Notes: generated by a model from the sequence alone, not told the origin. A stretch of 64,000 nucleotides of DNA from JBMNEH01 sp050948665 (GCA_050948665.1 JBMNEH010000001.1:1302001-1366000), one strand, 5' to 3'; positions 1 to 8,353 are shown, numbered from the stretch's first letter. Translations and numbers: made by a program.

Positions 1-1050
1 GCGCCATATCACCTTGCGGTAAGGGTCGTTGGAGTGCCAGACCTTCTGCCCAAAGAAGTCGCCGCAATCGCCGCATACCAGCTTTGACGAGAACACGCTG
101 TTGCCGCTGTACGCTCTACCGAGCGACCTGCGTCGCGCAATTTCCGCCTGCACCATATCCCATTCCAGCGGCTCGATGATGGCGTCATGGCTGCGCTCCA
201 CATAATACTGCGGCACTTCACCCTCGTTGACCTTCATCTTTTTTGTCAGGAAGTCGGTCGTAAATTTCTTTTGAAGGAGTGCGTCGCCTTTATACTTTTC
301 GTTGCTTAGGATACTGTTTACCGTGGTCTGGCTCCATTTTTGTTTGCCGGACGGCGTCGGGATGTCCTGCTGCTCCAAGTACCGGCAAATTCCGGCGGGC
401 GTTTTGCCCTCAAGAAAAAGCCTGTAGATGAGCCGGACGATGGCAGCTTCCTCTTCGTTAATCACCGGCGCACCGTCCTCTCCCTTTTCATATCCGAGAA
501 ATTGCTTATACGGCATACTGACCTTCCCATCTGCAAACCGTTTCCGCTGCCCCCATGTGACGTTCTCCGAGATGGAGCGGCTTTCCTCCTGTGCCAGTGA
601 AGACATTATTGTGATGAGCAATTCACCCTTGCTGTCGAAAGTGAAAATTTGCTCCTTCTCGAAATAAATCTCCGTGCCGTGCTCTTTCAGCTTGCGAACG
701 GTCGTGAGACTGTCCACGGTGTTGCGGGCAAATCGGCTGACCGACTTGGTGACGATGAGGTCAATCTTCCCAGCGAGAGCGTCCTTGACCATCTGCTTGA
801 AGCCGTCGCGGTGCTTGGTGTTAGTCGCCGAAATCCCCTCATCGGTGTAGACCCCAACAAACTCCCAATCCTCACGGGATTGAATATAGCAGGTGTAATA
901 GTCCACTTGCGCCTCGTAGCTGGTCTGCTGTTCCTCGCTGTCTGTGGAAACGCGGGCATACCCAGCCACCTTGCGTCTTGCTACCGAAGCTGTCGGCAGC
1001 GCCGTGAAGCGGTTCTTTGTGGCGGGTATCATCGTTATGGCTCTTGACAC
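1..1050 (-). CDS. Large serine recombinase, 3' end outside window
   Basis: Reading leftward from a GTG at 1050, the frame stays open to the window edge (about 350 residues). It begins VSRAITMIPATK and reaches a resolvase catalytic motif YARVSTD near residue 29, then SVSRFARNT and EESRSISEN blocks and a recombinase domain (YKGDALLQKKF), ending in a zinc-ribbon-like CGDCG segment. This is the large serine integrase/TnpX-like family, which cuts and rejoins att sites through a serine. The start overlaps the 3' end of the upstream recombinase by 16 bases, implying translational coupling. A second recombinase in tandem is common in clostridial phages and transposons. The C-terminus and the adjacent att site lie outside the window. 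Confidence 0.9.
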   Translation of the reverse strand, partial: MSRAITMIPATKNRFTALPTASVARRKVAGYARVSTDSEEQQTSYEAQVDYYTCYIQSREDWEFVGVYTDEGISATNTKHRDGFKQMVKDALAGKIDLIVTKSVSRFARNTVDSLTTVRKLKEHGTEIYFEKEQIFTFDSKGELLITIMSSLAQEESRSISENVTWGQRKRFADGKVSMPYKQFLGYEKGEDGAPVINEEEAAIVRLIYRLFLEGKTPAGICRYLEQQDIPTPSGKQKWSQTTVNSILSNEKYKGDALLQKKFTTDFLTKKMKVNEGEVPQYYVERSHDAIIEPLEWDMVQAEIARRRSLGRAYSGNSVFSSKLVCGDCGDFFGQKVWHSNDPYRKVIWR

Positions 1051-2339
1051 TTCATTTCACTCCATTTCCTCGCTCTCTCTGCCGCCGCCTGACGCATTTC
1101 CTCCGTCCAACTTTCGGAGCGTGAGCGGTCTTTCCATGTAGTACGCACTGCATGCCCATCCGTAAAGGCATACTCCAGAGTGTTATCCGGCAATGTAGTA
1201 ATAAAGGCAACGCACTCCGCGAATGCGTCCTCGTCAAAGGAAGTGATGCCAAACACCGCGGCGGTCACGGCTTTCAGTGTCTCCTCCGGTATTTGCTTGG
1301 AAGCGCAGTATCTCTTGCCCTTGGTGTTGTAGGTGGCGCAGACCCATGTGATGCTGGTGTGCGTAGTTTTACGGCGGTAGTTCTTCCCGCAGATGCCGCA
1401 TCGTATCTTGCCGGTGAACACCGAAGTCGAACCGGGCTTTACCTGAATGCTCTCTGCTCGTCTGGTAAGTTCCTGCTGTACAGCGTCGAATGTCGCACGG
1501 TCAATAATTGGCTCGTGCGCGTCTTGGACGTGGTACATGGGAAACTCGCCGTGATTTATTCTCGTTTGCTTCGTCAGGTGGTCGGAACGGAAGGTCTTTT
1601 GCAGCAACATATCTCCAACGTATTTTTCATTCCGCAGGATTTTCCTAATGGTGTCCTCATGCCATTCTTTACCGAATCGAGTAGCTATACCCATATCGTT
1701 GAGCTTGTTGGCAATAGCTTGCTTACCGTACCCCTTAAGAAAAAGAGAAAAAACGAGTCGCACCGTCTCGGCTTCCTTAGGAATGAGTTCAAACACACCG
1801 TCCTTTACCCGATAGCCGAGCATAGTACAATCCCACGGTTTGCCTGCTTCGAAGTTCCGCTTGATGCGCCATTTCTGGTTTTCGCTTGCCGACAGGCTCT
1901 CCTCCTGCGCGTAGGACACCAGAATGGTCATCATCAGTTCGCCCTCGGCGCTCATCGTGTGAATATTCTGTTTTTCGAAATAAATGTCCACATCCAGTGT
2001 TTTCAGCTCACGTACGGTTTCCAGCAGAGTGACCGTGTTTCGAGAAAAACGGGAGATGGACTTAGTGAGTATCAGATCGATGTGTCCGGCGCGGCAGTCG
2101 GCAAGCAGCCTTTGAAACTCATCGCGGCATTCCTTAGTGCCGGTCATCGCTTCATCAGCGTACACCCCAGCGTATTCCCAGTCACCGTGCTTCTGGATCA
2201 GGGAGCTGTAATACGCGACCTGTGATGAGAGCGAATGCAGCATCGCGTCCTTGCCACTGGACACACGGGCATAAGCAGCGACGCGCTTTTTCCGCTCCAG
2301 TTTTGGCGGGTGTGCCACTCTTTTTATTGTCTTTGGCAT
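1035..2339 (-). CDS. Large serine recombinase (integrase)
   Basis: 434 residues. The N-terminal resolvase catalytic domain carries YARVSS with the probable nucleophile Ser27, followed by SISRFSRNT and a recombinase domain with the IRKILRNEKYVGDMLLQ block. A zinc ribbon (CGICGKNYRRK...C) lies near residues 315-350. The family mediates site-specific integration and excision of phages and conjugative transposons. The ATG follows an AAGGGG ribosome-binding site. The gene sits between a small SHOCT-like gene and a second recombinase and probably forms one leftward operon with them. Which of the two recombinases integrates this prophage, or whether both are needed, cannot be told from sequence. Confidence 0.93.
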   Translation of the reverse strand: MPKTIKRVAHPPKLERKKRVAAYARVSSGKDAMLHSLSSQVAYYSSLIQKHGDWEYAGVYADEAMTGTKECRDEFQRLLADCRAGHIDLILTKSISRFSRNTVTLLETVRELKTLDVDIYFEKQNIHTMSAEGELMMTILVSYAQEESLSASENQKWRIKRNFEAGKPWDCTMLGYRVKDGVFELIPKEAETVRLVFSLFLKGYGKQAIANKLNDMGIATRFGKEWHEDTIRKILRNEKYVGDMLLQKTFRSDHLTKQTRINHGEFPMYHVQDAHEPIIDRATFDAVQQELTRRAESIQVKPGSTSVFTGKIRCGICGKNYRRKTTHTSITWVCATYNTKGKRYCASKQIPEETLKAVTAAVFGITSFDEDAFAECVAFITTLPDNTLEYAFTDGHAVRTTWKDRSRSESWTEEMRQAAAERARKWSEMKCQEP

Positions 2340-2560
2340 ATTGTCACCCCTTTGTAGTGTGACATATTACCTCTGATACTACTATATAGCAAGTCATTCT
2401 CACGGAACAAACTACACGAGGATAAGCCATATTTCTCGGCCATTGTTGTATCAATTATGGCATATTCAGCCTCAGTTACGATGCCTGCTGAGAGCAGCCG
2501 CCGCGCCTGTGCCATAGCGGATTTATAGCCAAGAACGCGGTCATGTATGGCCTCATTCAT
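2324..2560 (-). CDS. Small SHOCT-like protein of recombinase operon
   Basis: 78 residues, no signal or membrane segment. The core AMAQARRLLSAGIVTEAEYAIID resembles the short C-terminal SHOCT helix-pair motif found in small proteins next to serine recombinases in clostridial mobile elements. Function is unknown. It overlaps the start of recombinase 1 by 16 bases, and its own start overlaps the end of the upstream zinc/HTH gene, so the four genes look co-translated. The stretch encoding residues 54-58 also contains the ATGACTTGCTATA motif found upstream of two other units in this prophage, so a promoter for the recombinases may lie inside this gene. Confidence 0.65.
   Translation of the reverse strand: MNEAIHDRVLGYKSAMAQARRLLSAGIVTEAEYAIIDTTMAEKYGLSSCSLFRENDLLYSSIRGNMSHYKGVTICQRQ
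2381..2397 (-). promoter_or_regulatory. Repeated ATGACTTGCTATA motif, copy 1
   Basis: On the minus strand the motif reads ATGACTTGCTATATAGT and contains an extended -10 (TGCTATAta). It lies about 45 bases upstream of the first recombinase and inside the 3' part of the SHOCT-like gene. The upstream flank GTGTAGTTTGTTC is shared with copy 2 (near 20795). It is likely a promoter element, but only the -10-like part is convincing. Confidence 0.4.
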
Positions 2561-2948
2561 GGCTGCCGCCTCCGAACCGGGCGGTGATGTAGCATTGGTG
2601 GGAGCAATACTTCCGAGCCTTGTTCCCAGCGCTCACAAAGGACTGACCGCAGTTCGCGCAGGTCAGATGGTATTCCGTTCTGGATTTACCGCTACGGTTG
2701 GCATACCACCACGCCGCGCGGCATGTGTCCGTGCAGAACTGCCGTGCCTTGTATTTATCCTTAATCTCAATAGGGCGGCCGCACTGCTTACATACCGGCG
2801 TGGCCTTTAAAGTATCTTTGGTGAGCCGCGCTCGGCGGCAGTAGGTCTTTATTGTGTTCTCCGAAATTGAAAGTGCCTGCGCAATATTCGAATAAGTACA
2901 GCCTTGTCTCCGCATTTCGGCAATCCTGTCCTTATGTTCATTCGTCAT
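2553..2948 (-). CDS. Sigma-like HTH protein with zinc-knuckle C-terminus
   Basis: 131 residues. The N-terminus (RIAEMRRQGCTYSNIAQALSI, residues 8-28) is a helix-turn-helix of sigma-70 region 4 / resolvase HTH type. It is followed by two cysteine clusters, CKQCG...CTDTC (about 53-75) and CANCG...CSHQC (about 97-118), which should bind zinc. Such genes head the recombinase operon of many clostridial mobile elements and probably regulate it, but no exact function is established. It is the first gene of the integration module, with a conserved leader/promoter motif just upstream (2980-3017). Confidence 0.7.
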   Translation of the reverse strand: MTNEHKDRIAEMRRQGCTYSNIAQALSISENTIKTYCRRARLTKDTLKATPVCKQCGRPIEIKDKYKARQFCTDTCRAAWWYANRSGKSRTEYHLTCANCGQSFVSAGNKARKYCSHQCYITARFGGGSHE

Positions 2949-2979
2949 AGACTTGTCCTCCGTTCTGAGGAAACCATCC

Positions 2980-3017
2980 TCAAAACTCGCTGGACATCAG
3001 CAGGCCGTTTTGACGAG
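2980..3017 (-). promoter_or_regulatory. Conserved leader motif copy A (CGTCAAA-N11-ATGTCCAGCGAGT)
   Basis: On the minus strand CGTCAAA, exactly 11 bases, then ATGTCCAGCGAGT, where the ATG opens a mini-frame M-S-S-E-F-stop. It stands 32 bases upstream of the zinc/HTH gene. The same block recurs at 33181-33215 and 37520-37557, each time just before the first gene of a leftward unit. It may be a promoter for a phage sigma-like factor, or a leader peptide. Confidence 0.6.
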
Positions 3018-3131
3018 AAAAAGAGTAAAAAAAGGTGGCCATCAGAGGTGATAAACTCCAATGGCCATAACGGTAAGAGCGCAAAGCGGCCCAAACGATA
3101 TTGTATATGTCCAATCGGTCTCAATAATTTC

Positions 3132-3160
3132 TTGACATAGCGTCCAGCTGGTCGTACAAT
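3132..3160 (+). promoter_or_regulatory. Sigma-A promoter of the XRE regulator
   Basis: TTGACA at 3132-3137, a 17-base spacer and TACAAT at 3155-3160, a near-consensus vegetative promoter reading toward the XRE gene. The spacer contains the 8-base palindrome CCAGCTGG, a possible operator for autoregulation (inference). Confidence 0.85.
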
Positions 3161-3190
3161 AAGCACAACAGATTTCTGGAGGGAATGCAA

Positions 3191-3457
3191 ATGGCTATTC
3201 AAGTTATGCGCGTAGAGGAAAAATGGATACTCAAGGACTACCGCGATAAGCACGGCATGACCCAGCAGCAGGTCGCAGACAAAGCAAGGATCCAGCTCCG
3301 CCAATATCAGCGATACGAGTCCGGCGAACGAAATCTATCCTCGTCCTCATTCAGTATTGCCTGCAGGGTGATTGAAGCCCTCGGGCTTGACCCGACTAAA
3401 TATCACCACGGTGACTACGTACTGGGAGACGAGGTTGAGATAACGCCAGAAGGATAG
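3191..3457 (+). CDS. XRE-family transcriptional regulator
   Basis: 88 residues from the ATG at 3191, chosen because GGAGGG lies about 8 bases upstream; an in-frame ATG at 3185 is too close to it. Residues 15-70 form a Cro/CI-type helix-turn-helix (RDKHGMTQQQVADKARI...YQRYESGERNLSSSS). It is the only rightward gene in the left half of the prophage, has a strong promoter, and is insulated from the endolysin by a bidirectional terminator. A role as prophage repressor or superinfection regulator is likely from position, but it lacks the C-terminal peptidase of CI-type repressors. Confidence 0.85.
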   Translation: MAIQVMRVEEKWILKDYRDKHGMTQQQVADKARIQLRQYQRYESGERNLSSSSFSIACRVIEALGLDPTKYHHGDYVLGDEVEITPEG

Positions 3458-3513
3458 CGCCGCGCCTCGGATGGCGTACTGTGGTCTGACACCAAAGTCA
3501 AGGATGACGAATC

Positions 3514-3558
3514 AAAAAATCCCGCGAGACGGCGTAAAACCGAATCGCGGGATTTTTT
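3514..3558. terminator. Bidirectional rho-independent terminator
   Basis: Perfect 13-base inverted repeat AAAAAATCCCGCG / CGCGGGATTTTTT around a 19-base loop. The T-run on each strand serves both the rightward XRE gene and the leftward endolysin gene, which converge here. Confidence 0.93.
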
Positions 3559-3565
3559 ATTGGTG

Positions 3566-4924
3566 TTATTCTGTTTTAATAAAAGCATCGGAAAATCCCG
3601 CTGCCTTGACCTTTGCGAGCATAGCATCTGCGTTGGCCTTGATGCTGAACGCTCCGACCTGAATGCGGTAGAGCTTTTTCGGTTCGGTTGGCGCTGGTGC
3701 GGGAGATGTGGAAGCGGCATCAAGCAGCTTTTTCACATCGGTGCGGAACGTATCCATCGACTTGCCAAACTTGGGGAACCAGTGCATCACATCGGCGTGG
3801 TTGCTGGCGATGCCGCGTCTGTGACCTTCGGAATGGCAGATGAGCACACCATCCTTTGCGGGATCAAGGTTGTACTCTTTGCATAGATAGGCACACAGTT
3901 CTGTGGCTTCCTTGTAAACCGCGTTGAAATAGGCGGCGTCGGTTAGGATATCCTCACAGATTTCAAAGCTGATGTGCGTATCGTTGCCCGAACCCCTCGA
4001 GCCACTTGCGCAGTGCCAACCGCGATGATTCCAGGGCAGTGTCTGATAGGTAGCAATTGACCCATCCGCCAGTTTGCCGATGAAACCGTGAACACAGACC
4101 TGCCTACCACCTGGCTTGTCCTGATTCCAATGGTTGTTGTGCTGGTTTTTGCCCAGTAGACCGTCGTCGGGGCCGACGTAACGCTTCAGGTTTGGATTGT
4201 TCGCCCCAGTCGAGTGCACCATGATGCCCTTGGGGGTTATGGTTTTACCTGCCTTGTAACAGGCGTTGTTGACAAACAGGAGTTTGCGGAGATTCATTTT
4301 ATGACCTCCTTCAGGTTCTGGTATGTTATCTTCAAAGATCATGATGCTGCCCTTTCCGTAGTCGGATACGATATCAGCGCCGTCATAGTAGAACGCCAAT
4401 ATATCGTTGTAAGGCACGCCGTTCTTCGCCGCCCACATCGCGCCGATCTGGCTTATGCCAACACCGTGGCTGGCCTTTGTTTTCTTTCCAGCATTGGCGG
4501 CAATGTCCCACGGGTCGACTTTGTTGACGTAGTAGGGGTAATGCTTGCGCCATACATCACCGCTGCGCTTTGTTAGGCCGCCGTTGGAAGCGGAGTAGAA
4601 GCAGTCGATGATCGTATCATCGTAGCAAAGCACCTGCCCGGTGGTTTCCTCCACAGCCTGTCGGCTGCGGGGACTGGACGTTGCCAGCCCATAGCGGTAT
4701 GCTTGAAACGATCTGGTATCGTCCATGACGGTGCCCGCCAGCGCGCGTTTGAGCGCGAATGTCCGCGCCGCCACGGCCTGTGCTTTCAACGCCTCCCTAT
4801 GCGATGACTCGTATACTTCCGCCGGGACGACACCGCAAAGATATTCTTCAATGGGCATCTCTACCGGCTTTGTGCCGAACTGTGCGATGTTTTCCGCGCG
4901 GGTCATGCGTATTGTTACATTCAC
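3566..4924 (-). CDS. Endolysin: SpoIID domain + amidase + SPOR
   Basis: 452 residues in three parts. Residues 1-200 resemble SpoIID (IEEYLCGVVPAEV...EALKAQAVAARTFAL, then ASNGGLTKRSGDVW and SHGVGISQIGAM), a family of peptidoglycan lytic transglycosylases with the catalytic Glu in the GVVPAEV block. Residues about 215-395 form an N-acetylmuramoyl-L-alanine amidase (MVHST, NDTHISFE, CHSEGH with likely zinc ligands). Residues 415-452 are a SPOR peptidoglycan-binding domain (LYRIQVGAFS). It lies next to the holin. A strong internal ribosome-binding site at 4295-4310 would yield amidase-SPOR alone. Two lytic activities in one phage lysin built on a sporulation domain are unusual. Confidence 0.9.
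   Translation of the reverse strand: MNVTIRMTRAENIAQFGTKPVEMPIEEYLCGVVPAEVYESSHREALKAQAVAARTFALKRALAGTVMDDTRSFQAYRYGLATSSPRSRQAVEETTGQVLCYDDTIIDCFYSASNGGLTKRSGDVWRKHYPYYVNKVDPWDIAANAGKKTKASHGVGISQIGAMWAAKNGVPYNDILAFYYDGADIVSDYGKGSIMIFEDNIPEPEGGHKMNLRKLLFVNNACYKAGKTITPKGIMVHSTGANNPNLKRYVGPDDGLLGKNQHNNHWNQDKPGGRQVCVHGFIGKLADGSIATYQTLPWNHRGWHCASGSRGSGNDTHISFEICEDILTDAAYFNAVYKEATELCAYLCKEYNLDPAKDGVLICHSEGHRRGIASNHADVMHWFPKFGKSMDTFRTDVKKLLDAASTSPAPAPTEPKKLYRIQVGAFSIKANADAMLAKVKAAGFSDAFIKTE
4295..4310 (-). promoter_or_regulatory. Internal ribosome-binding site and ATG in endolysin gene
   Basis: On the minus strand AGGAGGTCATAAAATG: full Shine-Dalgarno, six-base spacer and an in-frame ATG at 4297. 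It encodes the linker between the SpoIID and amidase domains and would start a 243-residue amidase-SPOR protein (3566-4297). Confidence 0.75.
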
Positions 4925-5340
4925 TTGCCGTCCTCCTTGTCTGTTCGTTCATGCAGTTGCGCGAGAATGTCCTTGAGCTTTTCAGGCACAGGCAGTCCAA
5001 TCGATGTAGCGTTCTCCAAGAGCGACACGCCTTCATTGGCGATGTAGAAGAAGATGACCGCCGTGCGAAGCGGCGCGCTTGTGCCACCAAGCAGATAGGT
5101 GTCGATCAGGTGACCGATGCCGACTACCAAAAAGATCGCCACCTTCTTGGCAATGCCATGCGCCCCGATCCGGCTGGACAGTTTTTTCTCTACAATTGCC
5201 CTCAGTACGCCCGTGATGTAGTCCACAACCACAAAGGCGATGAGCGCATAAAGGAAGCCGTCCAGTCCGCCCAAATACCAACCCAGCGTCCCGCCAATGG
5301 CAACGAACGCGGTCTGAATCCATGACCAAATTGCTTTCAT
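4921..5340 (-). CDS. Phage holin (holin_4 / toxin-secretion holin family)
   Basis: 139 residues. Hydrophobic stretches at about 8-40 (FVAIGGTLGWYLGGLDGFLYALIAFVVVDYITGVL) and 66-98 (VAIFLVVGIGHLI...AVIFFYIANEGVSLLENA), with a charged tail, match the phage_holin_4_1 family. The protein permeabilises the membrane at lysis so the endolysin reaches the wall. The stop overlaps the endolysin ATG by four bases (ATGA type), giving coupled lysis genes. Confidence 0.9.
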   Translation of the reverse strand: MKAIWSWIQTAFVAIGGTLGWYLGGLDGFLYALIAFVVVDYITGVLRAIVEKKLSSRIGAHGIAKKVAIFLVVGIGHLIDTYLLGGTSAPLRTAVIFFYIANEGVSLLENATSIGLPVPEKLKDILAQLHERTDKEDGK

Positions 5341-5375
5341 GTGTTTCCTCCGTTTTGTATTTTAGATATTTAAAA

Positions 5376-5400
5376 AGCGCCTCCGCATAGCGAAGACGCT
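5376..5400 (-). terminator. Terminator after tail fibre gene
   Basis: On the minus strand AGCGTCTTCGC-TAT-GCGGAGGCGCT forms an 11-pair stem (two G-U pairs) followed by TTTTT. It would separate the tail operon from the holin-endolysin pair, or trim readthrough. Confidence 0.75.
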
Positions 5401-5415
5401 GTGTAGCCGCGACCC

Positions 5416-7839
5416 TTACAGGGTCAATATCAAGTCTTGAATCTGCCGCATAACCGCAGCCCGTGGCCGCCCTGTGCCCAGCGGCAGCCAATCCACCTCC
5501 GGCACATCGAACCCCGTGCCCGTATCAAACTGGTTGATGAAGGTAATAACACCTTCCAGAGCGGCACGAATTTCAAGAATGTGGTACGGCCAGTTCTTGA
5601 TGGCCGTCTTTCCGGCTATGATATTTTCACTCCAGTTTGCCGCCGCCAATCCGTAGTAACCCCGCACGGCATTGACGGCCTCGCGGATCGTCCGGATGTG
5701 CTCGACCTTCACTTTAGTCTCATTTTCGGTGATGGTTTCAAAGGGTGATGCCAGCACCGTAAAGTTGCAGTTCACCTCCGGACTGGAAGACGCAATCCCT
5801 TCATCCACACACTTGAACACTGCCGTTACGCTCCCGGTAGGCAGATCGGTTTCGGAACGAAAAACAGTCTTGACGCCGTTCCCAAGATAACCACCTTGGG
5901 AGAAGCGTTCGGGGTTGTTTACACTGTCCTGCCATTCATCAGCACCGATTTTGATGCATACCTGCTGTACTTGCCCATCTGGTTCCATACCGGTCGTGAT
6001 TAGGAAGCGCGGTCTCGCGTTATACGTCGCACCCCCGGCCTTGGGCGCAGTGACCATTAGAGCGGCGGGCGGGCTGTTCTTCTTGACCGTGCCGCTGACC
6101 GCAAACGCCGATACTGCACCCAGCGTATCGGTAACGCTGATCCGGTAACGGGTATAGGTTCCCGCAACGATGGAAGCTGCGGTCTCATAGTTGCCAAAGG
6201 TCTCGCTGGATGAGATTGTTACCAGCGTCTCATATGCCTGCCACACCGCACCGTCAGCAGATGTGCTCTGCTGGATCACATACTGTTTGATAGCACTGGT
6301 GCCGGCCGCCGCGCCACTCCATGTGAGCGTAATGATATTGATCTCGTAGATGATAGGCGATGCCACAAAGGACGTCGGAGCAGCGGGCAACGTGTTTTTG
6401 CGTACGCTGTTGTTAGTTGCCTTCCACGTCGAATAATAACTGGAACCCGCCATACCCCTTGTACGCACCTGAAAGCGCCGGTAGTTGCCCCGTGTCGCGG
6501 AGGGGCTGACGCTTAGGCTGCCGGTGGTAGATGTGGTGGTCACCGTGGTCAGCGCCGTCCAGCCGCCCCAGGTGCTGCCGTCCGTGGACTCGCTGTATTG
6601 TATCTCGTAGGAGGAGATGGCGTTGCCCGCACCACTCGAGGCACCGCTCCAAGAAAGCGTGACGTTTCCTTCAGTCAGTGTGGCACTGACGGAGCACGCA
6701 GTGGGCGCGCCACAGGCGGTGATGGCGGCATAGATACTGTTGCTTTCCTTATAGGCGGCGGATACCGCGCCCAGTGTGTCGGTTACGCTCAAACGGTACT
6801 TCGTGTAGGTTCCAGCCACCGTCGTCGGTGTGACCACCTTGCTGCCGCTGGTCGAGGAAGTCGTAACGATGGTCAGCGCCGACCAAGATGTCCATGTTGA
6901 ACCGTTGGTAGACGTACAGTGCTCGATGGTGTATTGCTTAATGGCGCTGGTGCCCGCTGCCGCACCGCTCCACGAGAGCGTAACGTTCTCGTTGTTGTAG
7001 GTTGCCGGACTGGCGGTAAAGCTGGTCGGCACAGTTGGAAGCGTGTTCTTCCGGACAGTATTGCTGGACACCTTCCAGCCGGAGTAATACGAACTGCCTG
7101 CCGCACCTCGCGTGCGCACCTGAAAGCGCCGAAAATACCCCCTTGTGGAAGAGGGAGACACGGAGATGCTCCCGCTGGTGGCGGTGGTGGTCACAGTAGT
7201 CAACGCCGCCCAACTGCCCCAGGAGGAGTTGTCGCTGGACTCGCTGTATTGTATCTCGTAGGAAGTGATGGCGTTACCAATACCGCCGGATGCCCCGCTC
7301 CAAGACAGTGTGACAGCACCTTCGGCCAATGTACTGCTTACGCTGCAGGCGGTCGGCGCGCCGCAGGCGGTATAAGCCGTGTAGTTCAGGGCTACGGAAT
7401 AATATGAAGCATGCTTATACGCCTGAAAAGCGGTACCCCCGTGCAGCCACAAATAGTACGTGCCGCCTGCTGTCAGATTCACGGCGGCGGTTGTAAAGCT
7501 GCCCTGATAGCCGGAGGCGGTAATGCTGGAGAAAGTCACAGATCCGGATACCAAGCCTGACGGTACCGTATTGGTAGAGCCGTCCTTGCCCGATGTGCTG
7601 ATCCTGTAGTTAAACGTTGCGGAGCTAGCCGAGGCTTTTACGGCAAATAAGGTAAATGTCAGCGTCGCCGCGCTTAAGTCGCCCGAGACGGACGGCACGG
7701 TAAATTTCAGAACATAGGGATAGCTTCCTCCGGCGTAACAGGTTTGCGAAGATGTCGCTCCGTATGTCGAGGAGCCGGAAGGAATCCATCCACTGTTCCA
7801 GTAGGAATGACCGGATATTGTTCCCGCTGCAGTTGCCAT
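5416..7839 (-). CDS. Tail fibre/adhesin with tandem fibronectin III-like repeats
   Basis: 807 residues, rich in Ser, Thr and Gly. After a beta-rich head (1-150), a unit of about 215 residues made of two FN3-like domains (opening CGAPTACSVS and closing TDTLGAVSA) occurs twice in tandem near 155-365 and 370-585, then a C-terminal region to 807 that ends VMRQIQDLILTL. FN3 domains on phage tails are thought to bind cell-surface carbohydrate. It lies between a baseplate/fibre gene and the lysis cassette, as expected for the receptor-binding end of a siphophage tail. The close similarity of the two units suggests recent duplication. Confidence 0.8.
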   Translation of the reverse strand: MATAAGTISGHSYWNSGWIPSGSSTYGATSSQTCYAGGSYPYVLKFTVPSVSGDLSAATLTFTLFAVKASASSATFNYRISTSGKDGSTNTVPSGLVSGSVTFSSITASGYQGSFTTAAVNLTAGGTYYLWLHGGTAFQAYKHASYYSVALNYTAYTACGAPTACSVSSTLAEGAVTLSWSGASGGIGNAITSYEIQYSESSDNSSWGSWAALTTVTTTATSGSISVSPSSTRGYFRRFQVRTRGAAGSSYYSGWKVSSNTVRKNTLPTVPTSFTASPATYNNENVTLSWSGAAAGTSAIKQYTIEHCTSTNGSTWTSWSALTIVTTSSTSGSKVVTPTTVAGTYTKYRLSVTDTLGAVSAAYKESNSIYAAITACGAPTACSVSATLTEGNVTLSWSGASSGAGNAISSYEIQYSESTDGSTWGGWTALTTVTTTSTTGSLSVSPSATRGNYRRFQVRTRGMAGSSYYSTWKATNNSVRKNTLPAAPTSFVASPIIYEINIITLTWSGAAAGTSAIKQYVIQQSTSADGAVWQAYETLVTISSSETFGNYETAASIVAGTYTRYRISVTDTLGAVSAFAVSGTVKKNSPPAALMVTAPKAGGATYNARPRFLITTGMEPDGQVQQVCIKIGADEWQDSVNNPERFSQGGYLGNGVKTVFRSETDLPTGSVTAVFKCVDEGIASSSPEVNCNFTVLASPFETITENETKVKVEHIRTIREAVNAVRGYYGLAAANWSENIIAGKTAIKNWPYHILEIRAALEGVITFINQFDTGTGFDVPEVDWLPLGTGRPRAAVMRQIQDLILTL

Positions 7840-7849
7840 TTACCTCACC

Positions 7850-8353
7850 TCACTCGTAGACTGCGGAGACCAGCGAATTGACCAGTCCACAGAGCGTTGT
7901 GTTTAGTCTTGTGTCGGTGATGCTGCCCGCCGGGATGGACACCACACCCTTGGCTACCGCGATGTCGGCGATGCCCAGTTCATAGAGGTCGTTATTGCGC
8001 GTTAGATCCGGTGCCACGGGCGATGCGCTTGCCACGCCGGTTAAGACCGCCAAGCGAATTTCACGGCCAACTGCGCTCCAACGCACGACCACACGGTCAA
8101 TCCGGGGGTTGACACCGTTGGCGGTGGCCAGATCTAACTCCAACATATCGGTGTTCTCATAGGCATAGCCATTGATCCAGGCGCTGCCGGGCAGCACCGC
8201 AACCTTCATACCCGTGGCCGCCACTACTTGTAAATTCGTAGCGGAAGCGTAAAAGATGCCATTGCTGACCAGCTTTCCGAAATAGGCGGCAAAGTCCGAA
8301 GCGTTATACACCCGGTCACCACCGGAAGAATTGAAAAAGCCGCTCTTTTCCAT
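7850..8353 (-). CDS. Baseplate/tail fibre structural protein
   Basis: 167 residues starting MEKSGFFNSSGGDRVYNASDFA. The block FNSSGGDRVYNASDFAAYFG and the later GSAWINGYAYEN...PRIDRVVVRW are hallmarks of siphophage baseplate upper or receptor-binding structural proteins in Firmicutes. It lies between the Gp37-like tail protein and the FN3 fibre, each separated by 11 bases or less, so it is probably a particle component at the tail tip. Exact role not determined. Confidence 0.8.
   Translation of the reverse strand: MEKSGFFNSSGGDRVYNASDFAAYFGKLVSNGIFYASATNLQVVAATGMKVAVLPGSAWINGYAYENTDMLELDLATANGVNPRIDRVVVRWSAVGREIRLAVLTGVASASPVAPDLTRNNDLYELGIADIAVAKGVVSIPAGSITDTRLNTTLCGLVNSLVSAVYE

Noticed and set aside
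1152..2225. 357-codon plus-strand frame opposite recombinase 1
   Set aside because: Antisense to a clear recombinase gene; no start signal or domain.
2980..2997. MSSEF, MSSE and MSSEL mini-frames as true genes
   Set aside because: Too short and no clear ribosome-binding site; listed as a regulatory motif instead.
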